Positions 11,040 to 22,574 of a DNA stretch of 64,000 nt are shown here, piece by piece (the stretch's first letter is position 1; the number at the start of each line of letters is the position of its first letter). The notes beneath the pieces were generated by a model. The model was not told the DNA's origin and searched no databases. It saw nothing but the letters and a program-made list of their open reading frames with translations. The position numbers and the translations under genes were made by a program. Origin of the DNA: Notamacropus eugenii. Its lineage: Eukaryota; Chordata; Mammalia; Diprotodontia; Macropodidae. Where the stretch lies: contig NC_092872.1 of NCBI RefSeq assembly GCF_028372415.1, positions 260,301,008-260,365,007 on the forward strand, read 5' to 3'.

Positions 11040-13560
11040 AAACCATCTATGTATTTACTAAAGTGTTTGGGACATATTCTAAAATACTCATTAGGACATA
11101 CAATTAGTTACACAATTTTTATATTGCTACTAGCAAATAATTTATTAATTTAAATAATAAAAAAGACAAAAGAAAATGCCAATCTTGTTGGGAAATTTAG
11201 TTGACAAGACAGACAAACTGAACAAACTGTTTTATGGATCCCCCTACACATCACCTTACTTACCAGAGCACATTAAAACATATATAAAGAAAAAAAACCA
11301 GAAAAAAATTTCATTCAAATTGAAGACGTTTAGTAAAGCTGCATTTTTGTGGGTTGAACATTAAATCTGTCTTCTGCTTTTGACACACAAAATACAAGTG
11401 ACAACCTCAGTATGTGCCTGAAGCATTTGGCATGGTGTTCAATAGAGTTCTTTCCTCCCTGACAAAACTACAAACACCATAGTACAACACAAAGTTTACT
11501 TGATTATAACCCCTCTTATGGAATATGTATTTGAAACTTCGCAATGGTGGGTGTCATATGGCTAATGCTCTCCTCTAAGATCAGAGGTGAAAGATAAATC
11601 TTGTCAGTATTCCACTTAAAATCTACCTAAAAATGAAATCATTTTGACTCCACATCATTCCCCAAGAAGTAATGATGTCAAGAACAGGACTTTAAAAAAA
11701 GGTCATATGAGGACAATTTTTTTTAAAGCTGCCAAGAATGCTGCTCCCTGAAATTAAAGAATACTTTACGTAAACTGACATTACATAAATAGCTCTACAT
11801 GAAAACTTGTTGCTGCTTTTTTTGGGCTGAAAGCTGTGGCTAAATCATAATGAAGAAACCTGCTATCTTAAACAGTATATGTTAGTAACAAAGTAATAAA
11901 AATTTTTGATGATTTTTTTGGTATTGAATATTTCTGACTAATAACACACTCAAAACTTTAAGAAAATTATTAAAGGATTAATGCACAATACTATGCATAA
12001 GCATGCATGTTACTAGCACAAATCCCATTAACATTTGGAATCCCAAATGCCTTTGAAGACAAGAATGCAGCTGGTAGAGCTACTCTCAGTGATGGCTGGT
12101 TGTATTTGACAAGTTCCTAAATCAAGGTTTCTCCTTCTCCCACCTTTAACAGAGCAATACCATTTCTCATTCAGATGGATGTAGCATTAATTTAAGTCAT
12201 TAAAAAACAATATGACCATGTTAAGTGGTATATATGTTATATTAAGATTCTTGGTTAAGAGTATATAAATACATCAGGCTTTAATAGTTACTTCAACATA
12301 GCCGTGTACAGAACAAGTATGACATGATACTGTTAGACTATCAAAGAACAGTTAGGGACATATAGTGGATGCTTAATAAACTTGTGAAACTGAAGAGAAA
12401 CACAAGAAAAGCCATTTCTCTTACTGTAATTAATATTTATGAAAATCACTTGGGCCAGAATTAACGATAAAATTAAGTGTTTCTGGTGCCAAAGGCTAGT
12501 ATGTGCACGAAAGAGTTATTCACTATTCATTGGTTACAAACCTCCTCTAAAGTTAAATGAAAAGAAAACACTCAATTTAAAGTTTTCTATTCTCTACAGA
12601 AAAGACTTCTGATGATCTTCATAACAATGGACTCCAGGTGCTTATTTCATTCTAATTTTAAGACAGTTGAAGCAAAAGATAATTGCTGAGATTAGAGCCT
12701 GACTCACGCTCAGTCTCTTTGGAACTAACCTAAAATTAGGTTTTTGATATATTTTATCAAGTGCAATTTAACAAAAACAGATTTGAGGCTAGCAATGGAG
12801 GCAGAAACCAAAGTTTTCAAATAGGGCAACCTGAAAACCTGCCAAAGGCTCGAGTACTCAGACACAAGAATCGGACAGCTCCCTTTGTGATGCCTTACAG
12901 GAAAGTTCCTAACCTATCATCCAGTTTGCTAACATATTCTAGTATCAATGTCCAACTGAAAACTGCCAAAATGATTTCTCAGAACTTGAGATAAAGACAA
13001 AGAGTGAAAGATCTGAGATCTCATTGATAAGACTGAGGAAAGGAAAAAGAATTTGCTCCTACCTGAAGGGAAGAAGAGAAAGACATTGAAATGCAAATGT
13101 ATAAATTAAAAACGCATTATGAACTTTCATTTGTTTCATTTATCTTGTTCCTGACCACAATTTTATGTTTACGTCAGTCAGTTAAGATCAAGGTCTAAAT
13201 GTTAAGGTCTTATGCAGGGCAAAAATCTTTTTCCCACTAAATTTCTGCAGAACACAAAGCCATTATCACCGATAAAAATATAAGGCCTAAATGAGAAAGT
13301 CATTCTTACATATCTGCTTTTAAAGGGTATTTGCATACACTAGCACCTTTAATGCCAGTCCAAGTGAAAATTAAATGCTACATCTATCATAAAATGATTT
13401 ACAAGGACATACAAATTCACTCACAATTATTTTAGAGAATGAGAGTCAGTCACTTGTTAGGCTTAGAGCTATTGTCAATGTCCCACTCTAACAAACTAAC
13501 TCAGCATTTTAAACATTCCAAAAAAGGTATCACTAGACTCTTAAGTTGCTTATCTGCCTC
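11040..13560. other. Repeat-poor block in CCAR1 intron 2
   Basis: About 2.5 kb of AT-rich DNA has no repeat I can name, unusual for this window. Seen from the minus strand it runs from just past the CCAR1 start-codon exon to an AATAAA at 11141-11146. No convincing coding exon is visible. Confidence 0.5.
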
Positions 13561-13676
13561 TTAGGTGTTACAAAAATCCTAATGTTTCCCAGCAAATTCA
13601 TAGACAGCCTCTTTGTATAACTGAAATAACGGCATGACCCCTAAAATGGGCAAAGAGAGAGGGTTTGTGTGCTGAC

Positions 13677-13749
13677 CTGGCTGCGAAACTGCAGTGGCAG
13701 TAAACTGAGTAGCCCATGGTGGATTCTTCTGTCCTCCAAACTGAGCCAT
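13677..13749 (-). CDS. CCAR1: CCAR1 first coding exon (N-terminus)
   Basis: CCAR1 (CARP-1) is a large nuclear protein acting as a transcription co-activator with Mediator, nuclear receptors and p53, and in apoptosis signalling. The 73-nt coding part gives MAQFGGQKNPPWATQFTATA then VSQP, the known start of CCAR1. The ATG is at 13747-13749 in a strong context (A at -3, G at +4). The exon ends one base into a codon, and the donor gtcagc (13671-13676) follows. The S1-like, SAP and EF-hand-like regions come from later exons, which are not in this window. I looked for the next exon (expected GVQQPSLLGASP-type sequence) and did not find it. Reading through the donor would add 32 unrelated residues and stop at 13579. 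Confidence 0.93.
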
Positions 13750-13795
13750 GGTGTAAGACAAAAACCTCTGGCTGGTTTTCTTCTACAGCAGTGAT
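13750..13795 (-). other. CCAR1: CCAR1 5'UTR part of exon 2
   Basis: On the minus strand a pyrimidine-rich tract (t-run then cttaatag, ending at 13796) gives a good acceptor. The transcript would begin this exon with ATCACTGCTG and reach the ATG after 46 nt. An alternative acceptor, ctgtag, about 10 bases further in, would shorten it slightly. Confidence 0.7.
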
Positions 13796-14964
13796 CTATT
13801 AAGAAAAAAAATTAAACCTTGTTTTGAATTTCCATCAAGCTACTGATGGAGAAAAGGACAATCAATGATTCCCCAAGTTGGAGGTTGGGGGGAGGGGAAA
13901 GTCATGGGCATCCTAGGAGATCTTTGGAACTCCTCAATTTGGAAGTGAATTCCAACCGCAAGTGAAATAAAAATACAGAATTTGTTACCAAGCAGAATAC
14001 AAGAATCTTGGAAGAGAGCACAAGAGAATGTCCTTCGTGGGGAATTCCCTCCACCAAGTAGGACTTGGAGGGCTTAGGGTTGGCACGAGGGCACCCAGAG
14101 GTTGTCCTGGGTCACACAACTGCTGAGCATCAATGATGGGATTTGAACCCAGGATTTCCCGACTCCCAAGTTCTCAATAAACAAGAACACACCATCCCTC
14201 CGCCCCCTCCCCCCCCCCCCCCCCCCCAGCCAAACATGAGATAAAGCCCACCCGGTCAACGAGCAAGGTAGGCAGGAAAGCCCCGCCGGCCTCCCCGGAA
14301 TGCTGGTGGGACTCCGGTTCTCCAAGGGGGGGCATTTCATACTAGGTCGGCCAACAGCAGGGGCCACGGCCCGAGGGGCGGGAGGGGCCCAAAGGCCCCG
14401 AGATGCCCAGGCTCGGGCACCGCTGTCCCAAATACAGAGCCGGCCGTGGGGCAGCGTCTCTGCATCCCCAGCCCCCTCCGAGGTGCGCCCCCCGACCGGG
14501 CTAGGGTCCGAGCCGCGGCCCCCTCTTTCCCCACACAGTCCCCTCCCCGCCCCCCCCCCCCCCCCCCCGGGCCCCGCGCGGGCTGAGGCGCCTCTGGGAT
14601 CTCCAAGAGCCGCCTCGGTCGGCCGGCTCAGCCCACGAGGGCCGGTGGGGGAGGGGAGTGGCCTGGGCAGGTCGGCCCGGAGGCCACCTCCGCCCGCTCC
14701 CCAGCCCCAAGCCCAAGGCCCCGGCGCAGCCGTCGCCCGGAGGCCCGAGGGGAGGCCCGAGGGAGGACGGGCCTGCGCCCGCCGCCCGCCGCCCGGCACA
14801 AAAGGGGCCGCCTCCCTCCCGCCATAGCGCCCGGGGCCGCGGTCGGGCCCTGCGGCCGCCCAGAAACCGCTGGAAAGCGGCCCCTCTCCGGCCCCGAAGC
14901 TCCCTGGCCCCGGCCCGGCCCCGCGTCGTCCGCCGGCCCCCGACCCCTCGGACCGGACGTTCAC
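13796..14964 (-). other. CCAR1: CCAR1 intron 1
   Basis: This 1169-bp intron lies between the noncoding exon and the start-codon exon. Its lower half holds a MIR-like fragment (about 14070-14170) and a 20-base poly(C) run. The upper half is the CpG island. Confidence 0.65.
14070..14175 (+). repeat. MIR-like fragment
   Basis: It contains cctgggtcacacaactgctg and gggatttgaacccaggattt, the right half of a MIR/CORE-SINE. Confidence 0.7.
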
Positions 14965-15060
14965 CTGAGCCGGGTCGCCGCCAGAGCCGAAGCCATTTCA
15001 AACCCGTCAGGCACCTGCGCATGCGCCGACTCTCCCCTCGCCCAGGCCCCGCCCTGCCTT
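14965..15060 (-). other. CCAR1: CCAR1 noncoding first exon (5' end approximate)
   Basis: The minus-strand sequence GGCGGCGACCCGGCTCAG is followed by a donor gtgaacg beginning at 14964, inside the CpG island. This fits the noncoding exon 1 that precedes the CCAR1 start-codon exon. The 3' boundary is well supported. The transcription start is not visible as a TATA box, and 15060 is only a guess; starts could be dispersed up to about 15.3 kb. Confidence 0.6.
15016..15026. promoter_or_regulatory. NRF1-type site in CCAR1 exon 1/promoter
   Basis: The sequence TGCGCATGCGC is a palindromic match to the NRF1 consensus. It sits 51 bp upstream of the exon 1 donor, a normal position near the start of a CpG-island gene. 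Binding is inferred from the motif only. Confidence 0.65.
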
Positions 15061-15285
15061 CCGAAGGACGCACCGTGTTTACGTTCGGGCGGGCGCGCTC
15101 CCGCAGGCTCCTCGTCACGCTTCGACGCCGGCCCCCGGATCGCTCCAACGCGAGAGCGCGTCCGGAGCCTTGGTCGGAGGCGGGGCAAAACAATGGGCCT
15201 GGCGACGCTGGCGCGTGCGCGCTACGGACTCGTTCCGAGGCGGAGGAGTTGGCTTAGGGCGGGAGCATAGGGGAGGGCCGAGCGT

Positions 15286-15295
15286 GTCACGTGAC
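15286..15295. promoter_or_regulatory. E-box palindrome GTCACGTGAC (USF/MYC-MAX/TFE type)
   Basis: The perfect 10-bp palindrome GTCACGTGAC is the high-affinity form bound by USF-, MITF/TFE- and MYC-class bHLH-ZIP factors. It lies near the upstream edge of the CpG island. Confidence 0.6.
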
Positions 15296-15307
15296 CGGGC
15301 GCTCGCT

Positions 15308-15318
15308 GCCGCCATTTT
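15308..15318 (+). promoter_or_regulatory. YY1-type site
   Basis: GCCGCCATTTT matches the YY1 consensus, 13 bp beyond the E-box. Such sites often lie just downstream of a start site and in this orientation would suit rightward transcription, so a divergent start near 15.3 kb is conceivable. No plus-strand gene follows. Confidence 0.5.
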
Positions 15319-15514
15319 CTTTTCAAGGGCCGTCGTAAATCTGTCTGCTGGTTGAAGCCATGGGGGCTGCGATGGAGCTATGGCGGCAGCCTACCCCAGG
15401 GTTCTCTCTGCCGACTCTCGTTATGTACGTCCTCCCAGAGAACGCAGGAGGCAATGCCATCGCAGCCCAAACCAGTCATATCTCTGCGAGCCTCGGTCCC
15501 CAATCTGTTGTGTT

Positions 15515-15775
15515 TGTCCTTCCTTCTCCAAGAGGCCCATGACACCAAGATGATGACAGGACTTGCAGTTGACTTGCATTTGAGTGACAGAGGGCTGTGC
15601 AAGGTCACCAGCCTGGCTTTCCGCTCCTAAGCTCACTGGGTGCGGTGGCCAGATAACCATCAGGACCAAGAGAGCCGAAGAGCTGGAGATGGCCCCGGGT
15701 GCCATGTAGGACCCTGGCCCTTTCAGGCTAAGGTCTGTCACATGCTCCCTTTGAGAGAGAAACACCCATTCAATG
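15515..15775 (+). repeat. Marsupial SINE (GTTTGTCCTTCATTCT family), copy 1
   Basis: It begins gtgtttgtccttccttctcc and contains gatgatgacaggacttgca, ggctgtgcaaggtcaccagc and gtggccagataaccatcagga. Related copies lie at about 18628, 31373 and 63856. It lies 200 bp beyond the CpG island. Confidence 0.75.
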
Positions 15776-16214
15776 AACAGGCTTCTTTAAGTAGTTACTC
15801 AAGGGATGGCCCCTTTAATTAAGAAACCAGTCCAACTGGCCAGGGAAGACCCTCAGGGCTCCTGGGGAAAAGGGGAGCAATTACTGTTTAGTATTACTGC
15901 TCTGTAAAATGGGCAGAAGCCTAGACTCCCTTCCTTACCAAGTGATTCTTGTACTGGGCCAGTCTTCAAGCCCTCCAAAATTAGATGCCTATAAGGAATG
16001 CAATATTCAGTATTTATAAAGTTCCACATGTTAAACAGGCTGAAATGTAGTGAGGCAAAACACCAAGTATTGGTGAATTCGTTCAATAGGGATTTACTGC
16101 TTCTGTCCAGCATGAGGTCTGAAGGGAGGCATTTATTAAAAGAATAAGCTGTGGCCACTTGCAACCAACTGATTTAGATTCCTAAAGTTAAATTGAAAAG
16201 GTTTGGGAGAGCAC

Positions 16215-16800
16215 TGTCTGAACTAAGTGAAATCCAGGACTTCAAAGGGCTGTCCATCCTGTCACTCCCCAGCTCAAAAAGTTCCCTTGCCTTCAGGATA
16301 AAATGCAAACTCCTTAGCTGGGCCCCCCAGGTCCTGCAGATCCCCCAACCTCCTTTCCTCAACTTGGCTTTCTGCCTCTGTTCCAGCTGATCTTGTGCGC
16401 AAACTTTCTACTTTGAACCAAAAAGGAAGCGTTGGGGTGGAATCCTGTCTCCGACAGTTACCTGCTCCCATAATAACCTCTCTGGCCTCATTTTCCCCAT
16501 CTGTAAAAGAAAAAGTTAGGACAATCAAACTCTGAGGCTCCTTCTGGTCCTAAATCTGTGGCTGTGTTCTTTGCACTCTCCTTTCCCTATGCCTGACTCG
16601 TGCCCACCTTTCCTTACCCATGGGGGTCTTCTACATTCCAAGCCCACCTGGGTCATGCTGCTTACTCTGCCCCTCCAGCCAGATGTGTTCTTGAACACAT
16701 CTGTTCCTATCCCCCCATCCAAAACACTTGCCCCGTTTCTCCAGTGCTGCTTTGTATTTGTAATTATTGTAGTTATATGTAGATTTATTCCCAAAACGTA
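16215..16800 (+). mobile_element. L2 LINE, sense, interrupted by a MIR
   Basis: Sense L2 text (ccttgccttcaggataaaatgcaaactcc, tgcccctccagccagatgtg) is split by a MIR-like insertion at about 16422-16560 (cctcattttccccatctgta). Confidence 0.65.
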
Positions 16801-16912
16801 GCTCCCAAAAGATGTTGTTTCACAGGAACTACATTAATACATTATAACCAAATCTACCACAACATCAATGAGAGACTCATTTATCACATTGTTCCTAGAA
16901 AACTAAATGATC

Positions 16913-17928
16913 AAAGGATATGAACAGGCAATTTTCAGAGGAAGAAATTAAAGCTATCTATAATCATATGAAAAAATGCTCTAAATCACTATTGGTTAGA
17001 GAGATGCAAATCAAAACAACTCTGAGGTACCACATCACACCTATAAGATTGGCAAACATGACAGAACAAGAAAATGATAAATGCTGGAGAGGATGTGGGA
17101 AAGTTGGAACACTAATTCATTGTTGGTGGAGCTGCGAGCGCATCCAACCATTCTGGAGAGCAATTTGGAACTATGCCCAAAGGGCTACAAAAATGTGCAT
17201 ACCCTTTGACCCAGCAATATCGCTACTAGGACTATATCCCCAAGAGATCATAAAAATGGGAAAGGGTCCCACATGTACAAAAATATTTATAGCAGCACTC
17301 TATGTAGTTGCCAAAAACTGGAAGTCAAGGGGATGTCCATCAATTGGGGAATGGCCGAATAAATTATGAATGTAATGGAGTACTATTGTGCCATAAGAAA
17401 TGATGAACAAGAAGACTTCAGAGAGGCCTGGAAGGACTTATATGACCTGATGCTGAGTGAAAGGAGCAGAACCAGGAGAACTTTATGCACAGCAACAACC
17501 ACAGTGTGTGAGAGTTTTTTCTGGTAGACTTAGATTTTTGTAATAACACAAGAACTTCTTACCAAAAAAAAAAAAATCCCAATGGAGGATCTCAAGGCAA
17601 AATGCCTGCCACACTCAGAGAGAGAAATATGGAAGTCACTCACACATTGTAGCAGATCATGTTTGTGTATGTGTATGTGTTTGTGTATCATGTTCTGATT
17701 TGTTATACAATTTCTTTCATTTATCTTAGTCTGACTACATAGCATGACTATAGTGAAAATATACTCAATAGGAAAGTATATGTAGAATCTATACAGAATT
17801 GTATGCAGTTGTGGGGAGGGAGGGGGGTAGTGGGGAGTAGGTGGGGAGGGATAAAATCGCAATTGTATGGCAGTGATTGTTAAACATTACAAAATAAAAA
17901 AAAAAACGAATTTAAAAAAAAAAGAGAG
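16913..17928 (+). mobile_element. 5'-truncated L1 with target-site duplication
   Basis: The region from 16920 to 17369 keeps a 149-codon open frame of the L1 ORF2 C-terminus: CWRGCGKVGTLIHCWWSC, QPFW, IPFDPAISLLGLYP, FIAALYVVAKNW. A 3'UTR and poly(A) follow. The 12-bp duplication aactaaatgatc lies at 16901-16912 and 17929-17940. The reverse-transcriptase and endonuclease domains are absent, so it cannot move itself. Confidence 0.92.
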
Positions 17929-18064
17929 AACTAAATGATCCTATAACTGTTTCACTCCAGTTGAGGCTCTCATCCACTCTCCTTTGGACTATTTCTTCAA
18001 ACAGCCTCATAAACTGCTTCCCAGCTTCCCATCTCTCCTTGTCCCCTCCCCACCTCACTTCCAG

Positions 18065-19440
18065 TTTAATTCAATTCAATTTAACAAGCCCCCACTGCTT
18101 GCCAGGCATTGTGCTAAACACGGGATACCAAAAGAGGCAAGAACCAATCCCAGTCCTCAAGAAACTTAGAAATTTAGAATTTAGTGGGGAGACAAAAGGC
18201 AAGCAAATATATAAAAACAAACTCTATAAAGGATACATAGGAAACAATTAACAGTCAGAAGGTCCTAAAATTAAGAGGGATTGGGAAAGGCTTCCTATTT
18301 TTATAGGGTTTTACTTGGGAGTTCAATAAGGCCAGGGAAGCCAGGAAGTAGAAATGAGGAAGGAGCATGCTTCCAGGCGTGGGATGTGGGGTGAGAATAG
18401 CCTGAGACATTGGGACATGCCTGGAGCTGGTCATGGACCAGGACTGAAGAGAATGTGCAGATGAGTACAGTGTGAGAAGACTGGAAACAAAGGAGGGGGC
18501 TAGCTTATAAAGATCTTTGAATGCCAGGCAGAGAATTTTGTATTTGATTCTGGAATCTCTTATGTAGTAGCAGGGAGAGGGAGAGTGACATGATCAGACC
18601 TGTGCTTTAGGAAAGTCACTTTGGTGACTATTGTTGCTGTTTGTCCTTCATTCTGGGAGAGGACCATGACATCAGGAGGATGATGCCATGAGTGGCAAAT
18701 GAATTGGATTTAAGCCAGGGATTGCTGTGCAAGGTCACCAGCCTCACTTTCTCTTCCAGAGCCATGTGCATCCAGTGGCCAGATATAGATGAGGAGTCCA
18801 CCACTTTGCTGGCTTAATGGAGTAGGGAGACTTGAGGCAGGCAGCCCTTCCCCACCAGCCAGTGGCAGGAGGTATCTGCACAAGAGTGGTGCTAGTGGCT
18901 AAAAGGTTCAAGAAACACTGCAAAGGTGTGATCAATAGGTCTGGGCAATAGACTGGATATGGGAGACATGAGGAGATAGTAAGGAGTCCATGGTGGCTCC
19001 TAGGTTGTGAGCCTAAAAGACTGGAAGGATGCTGGAAGGATGTCCTCAACAGTAATAGGGACAGCCAGAAGAGAGAGTTTTTAGAAGGAAAGACAATGAG
19101 TTCAGTTTTGGACAAGTGAAAAGTAACCTATCTCCTGGATATCTAGTTTGAGATGTCTAAGAGGCATTTGAAGATATGAGTTTGGAAGTCAGGTTGGAGA
19201 AGGATAGGTAGGTTTGAGAATCATCAGCAAAGAGATGTTAAGTAAATCCATGGGAGCTGATGAGATCACCAAGTGAAGTAATATAGAGGCAGAAGAAAGA
19301 GGGCTCAGGGTATATATACCCCTATGGGATATCTATGATTAGACATGTAATCTGGATAAGGATCCAGCAAAGGAGGCAGAGAAGGAATGCTCAGATATGT
19401 AGGAGGAGAGCCTGGACAGAGTGGTGTCCCAAAACCTAGA
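18065..19440 (-). mobile_element. L2 LINE, antisense, with a SINE inside
   Basis: It begins at the L2 3' end read backwards (ttgccaggcattgtgctaaa). It runs through gtgacatgatcagacctgtg and gatgagatcaccaagtgaag, the antisense of the L2 reverse-transcriptase C-terminus. The SINE at about 18628-18820 splits it. Confidence 0.8.
18628..18820 (+). repeat. Marsupial SINE (GTTTGTCCTTCATTCT family), copy 2
   Basis: It contains gtttgtccttcattctggga, ggctg.gcaaggtcaccagc-type text (tgctgtgcaaggtcaccagc) and cagtggccagatatagatga. It is inserted in the antisense L2. Confidence 0.8.
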
Positions 19441-19629
19441 GAGAAGAAAGTAATAGTCTAATGATGGAGATAATATGTAAAGAACTATGTTTATGCAAGA
19501 TATAGACAGTATAAATGGGAAGTAAATCTAACGGGAATGCATTCTGGTGTAGGATAGGTGTGTATGTGTGTGGGGGGGTATCAGAAAAGGACTCTTGCAG
19601 AAAGTGGGATTTCAACATCTTTTGGGGGG

Positions 19630-20050
19630 GGGTAAATCCTCATTTTATTCTATTTGCTTCTATTCCCAACTTTTTTTTAGTTTTCAACATTCATTTTTCC
19701 ATTGAGTTCCAAATTTTTCTCCCTCCCTCCCCAAGACATCAAACAATCTGATATAGATTATATGTACACAATCATGTTAAACATATTTCTACATTAACCA
19801 TATTGTGAAAGAATCAGAACAAAAGGGAAAATCCATGAGAAAGAAAAAAGAGAGAAAATCGTACATTTCAAACTGCATTCAGACTCCGTAGTTCTTTCTC
19901 TGGATGTGAATAGCATTTTCCATCATGAGTCTTTTGGAATTGTCTTGGAGCATTGTATTCCTAAGAAGGGCTAAGTCTGTCAGAGCTGATCATTGAACAA
20001 TGTTGCTGTTACTGTGGACAATGTTCTCCTGCTTTTGTTGTGCTGTGTCT
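19630..20050 (-). mobile_element. L1 3' end, antisense, 5'-truncated
   Basis: This is the reverse complement of the marsupial L1 3'UTR: cattcatttttccattgag, ctccctccctccccaagac, gttaaacatatttctac, tgttgctgttactgtgg. The poly(T)/G-run near 19620 is the 3' edge. Confidence 0.75.
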
Positions 20051-20089
20051 TGGAGGAAGCCAGGAGTCCCTCCCCTCCAAGATCTTACA

Positions 20090-20880
20090 ACTACACCACA
20101 CAGTTGCCAAAATAATTGTCCTCAATAAAGGTCTGACCATGTCACCTCCAAGTTGTGGAAACGTAGTGGCTTGTTATTATCTCTGGAATAAGATAAGATG
20201 GAAATTTGAGGCCTGAACAGTTTGGTTTCCACTTGTTTATTCAGACTTATTCAATATTCATCCCCTTTTTTGTTCCATTTACACGAATCAACTATCCATT
20301 CAAACTTGAGGCAGCATCATTTCCTATCTGGCCCACATGCCTAGAATGCACTCCCTCCTCACCTCTATCTCTCAGAATCTTCAACCGCTTTGGTTGGTTG
20401 TTTTCCTTCTTTCTAGAAGAGCACCAAAATGACATCACTATGCTAGAGTCAAGTTTCTGTGTATCTGACTGTGGCTGATTAGACCAAATATGAGATCAGG
20501 CACAAATAGTCTTTATAAACTCCCTTCAAAGCTCAGCTAAAGCGCTACCTCCTACTCTAAGTTTTGGGGGATTTCAATCAGTTATTGGAGACCTCTGTTC
20601 ATCTTCTTCAGTAACAATTTCATTTGAAGATTATTTATTAAGCACCTACTATACTTGCCAGGGATACAAAGACTGGGGATATGCCTAAAGCCAACCATGT
20701 CATCCCTCAGCTTAAATAACTTTGGTGGCTTCCCATTGTCCTGGGATAAAATAGAAACTTTTCTCTGTTACATTTAAGACCTTCATAAACTAGGTTCAAC
20801 TGGTCTTCCCCGACTTCCTTTATGTCACTTTCCAGTCACTTTTTATATTAGAACTCACTTTCTATTCCCAGAACAAGACA
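20090..20880 (+). repeat. L2-derived fragments, sense
   Basis: Pieces such as ctgaccatgtcacctccaag, tcaaagctcagctaaagcgc and ggtggcttcccattgtcctg match the L2 3' half, broken by other sequence. Boundaries are uncertain. Confidence 0.5.
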
Positions 20881-21769
20881 TTCCCTTCTCATTCATGGTT
20901 CTTGGACCAGGCTGCCTGGAATGCCAAGGCACAGCTCAGGGGTTCTTGTCCTATAGGATGCATAGTGGAGGGGGGACCAGACTGGGAGAGGGGAAACCTG
21001 GATTCAAATCTTGCTTCAGACACTAACTTTGAGAAAGACAATCCCCCCCCTTGAGAACTCAGTTTCCTCATTTGTAAAATAAAGAGCTTGGATTTTATGG
21101 CTTCTAAGGTCTGTTGGGCTCAGAATCTGTGATCCAAGTAGTCCCCTTTCCACTCCCCAACCCCCCAATTATTATTATTCTCTTTCTTAAAACTCTTTTG
21201 CATTACTTGTAAATACTTTATTTCCCTCCCTCTGGGGGCTTCCAGGCTTGCTCTTTATCACCTAAGGGATAACCTGGGAATTCCTTGCCCTTATCCCTGG
21301 CACGCTCTACAATCAGGTTCATTGTATTTCTAGTTAGTGTTTTGTTCTCTGTGGTATCAAGGAGGGAATGCAGAGTGATACTTCTGGCCTTTCTAGCTTT
21401 CTTTCCCAGCACTCCCCTTCATGGACTCCAGCCAAATCGTTCCCTGGTACGATTCTGGACTCTTAGTTTTTGTTAATGTTATCCTTTATGCCTGAATGGA
21501 TTCTTCATGCCTCAATTTCTGCTTATTGATAAAATAAAAGACTAAATTTGAGGTTATCTGACCATACTACTTACTGCCTTTGTGACCAGGAAAGTCACAA
21601 ACTCTCTGGGTTCAAGTGCTACCTTCTCCTGGTGACCCCAACAGCTAGTGCAATCCCCTCTACCACCCCCACCCCCCCAGTGGGTTACCTTCCAGCTACT
21701 CGGAATTTGCCTTATATTCTGCATATGTTCCGATGGATATATCATAGATTTAGATCAAGAGGGGGCTTA

Positions 21770-21935
21770 GAGATCATTGAGTCCAACTATATCATTTTAC
21801 ACATGAGGAAACTGAGATAAATAATTGTTAAATGACTTGCCCAGGGTCACACAGCTAGTAAATGTCTGAGGCAGGATTTTACCTCAGGTCTTCCTGACTC
21901 CAACACCAGAATTGTATCCACTGTGATACCACCCC
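21770..21935 (+). repeat. MIR/THER1-type CORE-SINE
   Basis: It contains acatgaggaaactgagata, gacttgcccagggtcacaca and gtcttcctgactccaacacc. Confidence 0.85.
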
Positions 21936-22019
21936 AACCAAACAACTTGTTTTTCTTTCTTTTAATCTCTCTATTTCTCTCCGTCTCAGAATCTCTATCT
22001 TTCTGTTTCTGTTTGTCTG

Positions 22020-22185
22020 CCTCTCATAGACCCCTTTGGCAGTCTGTTAAAGACCATGGATCCTTCTCAGAATAACATGTTTTTAAATGAAGACATATAG
22101 GATTACAGGGGAAACTAATTATATTGAAATACAGTTATCAAAGTTTTTTTTTTTTAAAGCAGAGCCTAAGTTAAGAATCCCTTAT
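22020..22185 (+). repeat. Probable ancient DNA-transposon fragment
   Basis: The text gacccctttggcagtctgtt...ttctcagaataacatgtttt...gttaagaatccctt resembles a widespread mammalian nonautonomous DNA element. I could not define its ends. Confidence 0.4.
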
Positions 22186-22574
22186 TTATAAACTCTGAAA
22201 TTTATCTGATCAGAATCTTTTATCATTTGATCTTTCCCCTTATTTCATAACTCTTTATCCTATACTTTAACCTCATGTTCCTGCACCCCTCAGTTCTGTC
22301 TTAGGCCATTTACCCCTGCACTGGTGAGACTCTCCTGTCTTCCCTGTTTCAATTCCTTCCTTGATGGCTCAGTTTACACCAGAACCCCACCCCCTTATCC
22401 TGTTCTTGGGTTTGCCTTACCAAATCCTGACCTTGGATTACTTCCACTACGTCCTGTTTAATAGAACGAACTATAGAAAAATCATGAAAACATTTTGATT
22501 GACTCCACTACAAATTTAGGTTATATTGTACTATTATTGCTAATCTGTTACCAAGTCCTATTGATTCTTCTACC

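Larger units (their letters stand above)
1..13676 (-). other. CCAR1: CCAR1 intron 2 (runs off the window)
   Basis: No CCAR1 exon is recognisable below the start-codon exon, so this is read as intron. It is mostly repeats, listed separately. About 560-2340 and 3745-4240 hold nothing I recognise. Confidence 0.65.
14270..15330. promoter_or_regulatory. CCAR1: CpG island, CCAR1 promoter
   Basis: About 1 kb of very GC-rich, CpG-dense DNA stands in an otherwise AT-rich window and covers the CCAR1 first exon. There is no TATA box, as usual for housekeeping promoters. A poly(C) run at about 14549-14567 and another at 14209-14228 interrupt it. Open frames on both strands across the island are composition artefacts. 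Confidence 0.9.

Noticed and set aside
1..13500. Next CCAR1 coding exon
   Set aside because: I looked on the minus strand for the expected Gln/Ala-rich sequence and found none, so it is probably beyond the window.
14074..14964. 296-codon frame on the minus strand, Gly/Pro/Arg-rich
   Set aside because: It lies in the CpG island inside CCAR1 intron 1, starts at the splice donor, and crosses homopolymer runs. Overlapping frames exist on both strands, as expected from GC bias.
14300..15257. Plus-strand frames of 175 and 199 codons in the CpG island
   Set aside because: Low-complexity Pro/Arg/Ala composition and no recognisable domain; shadows of GC-rich DNA.
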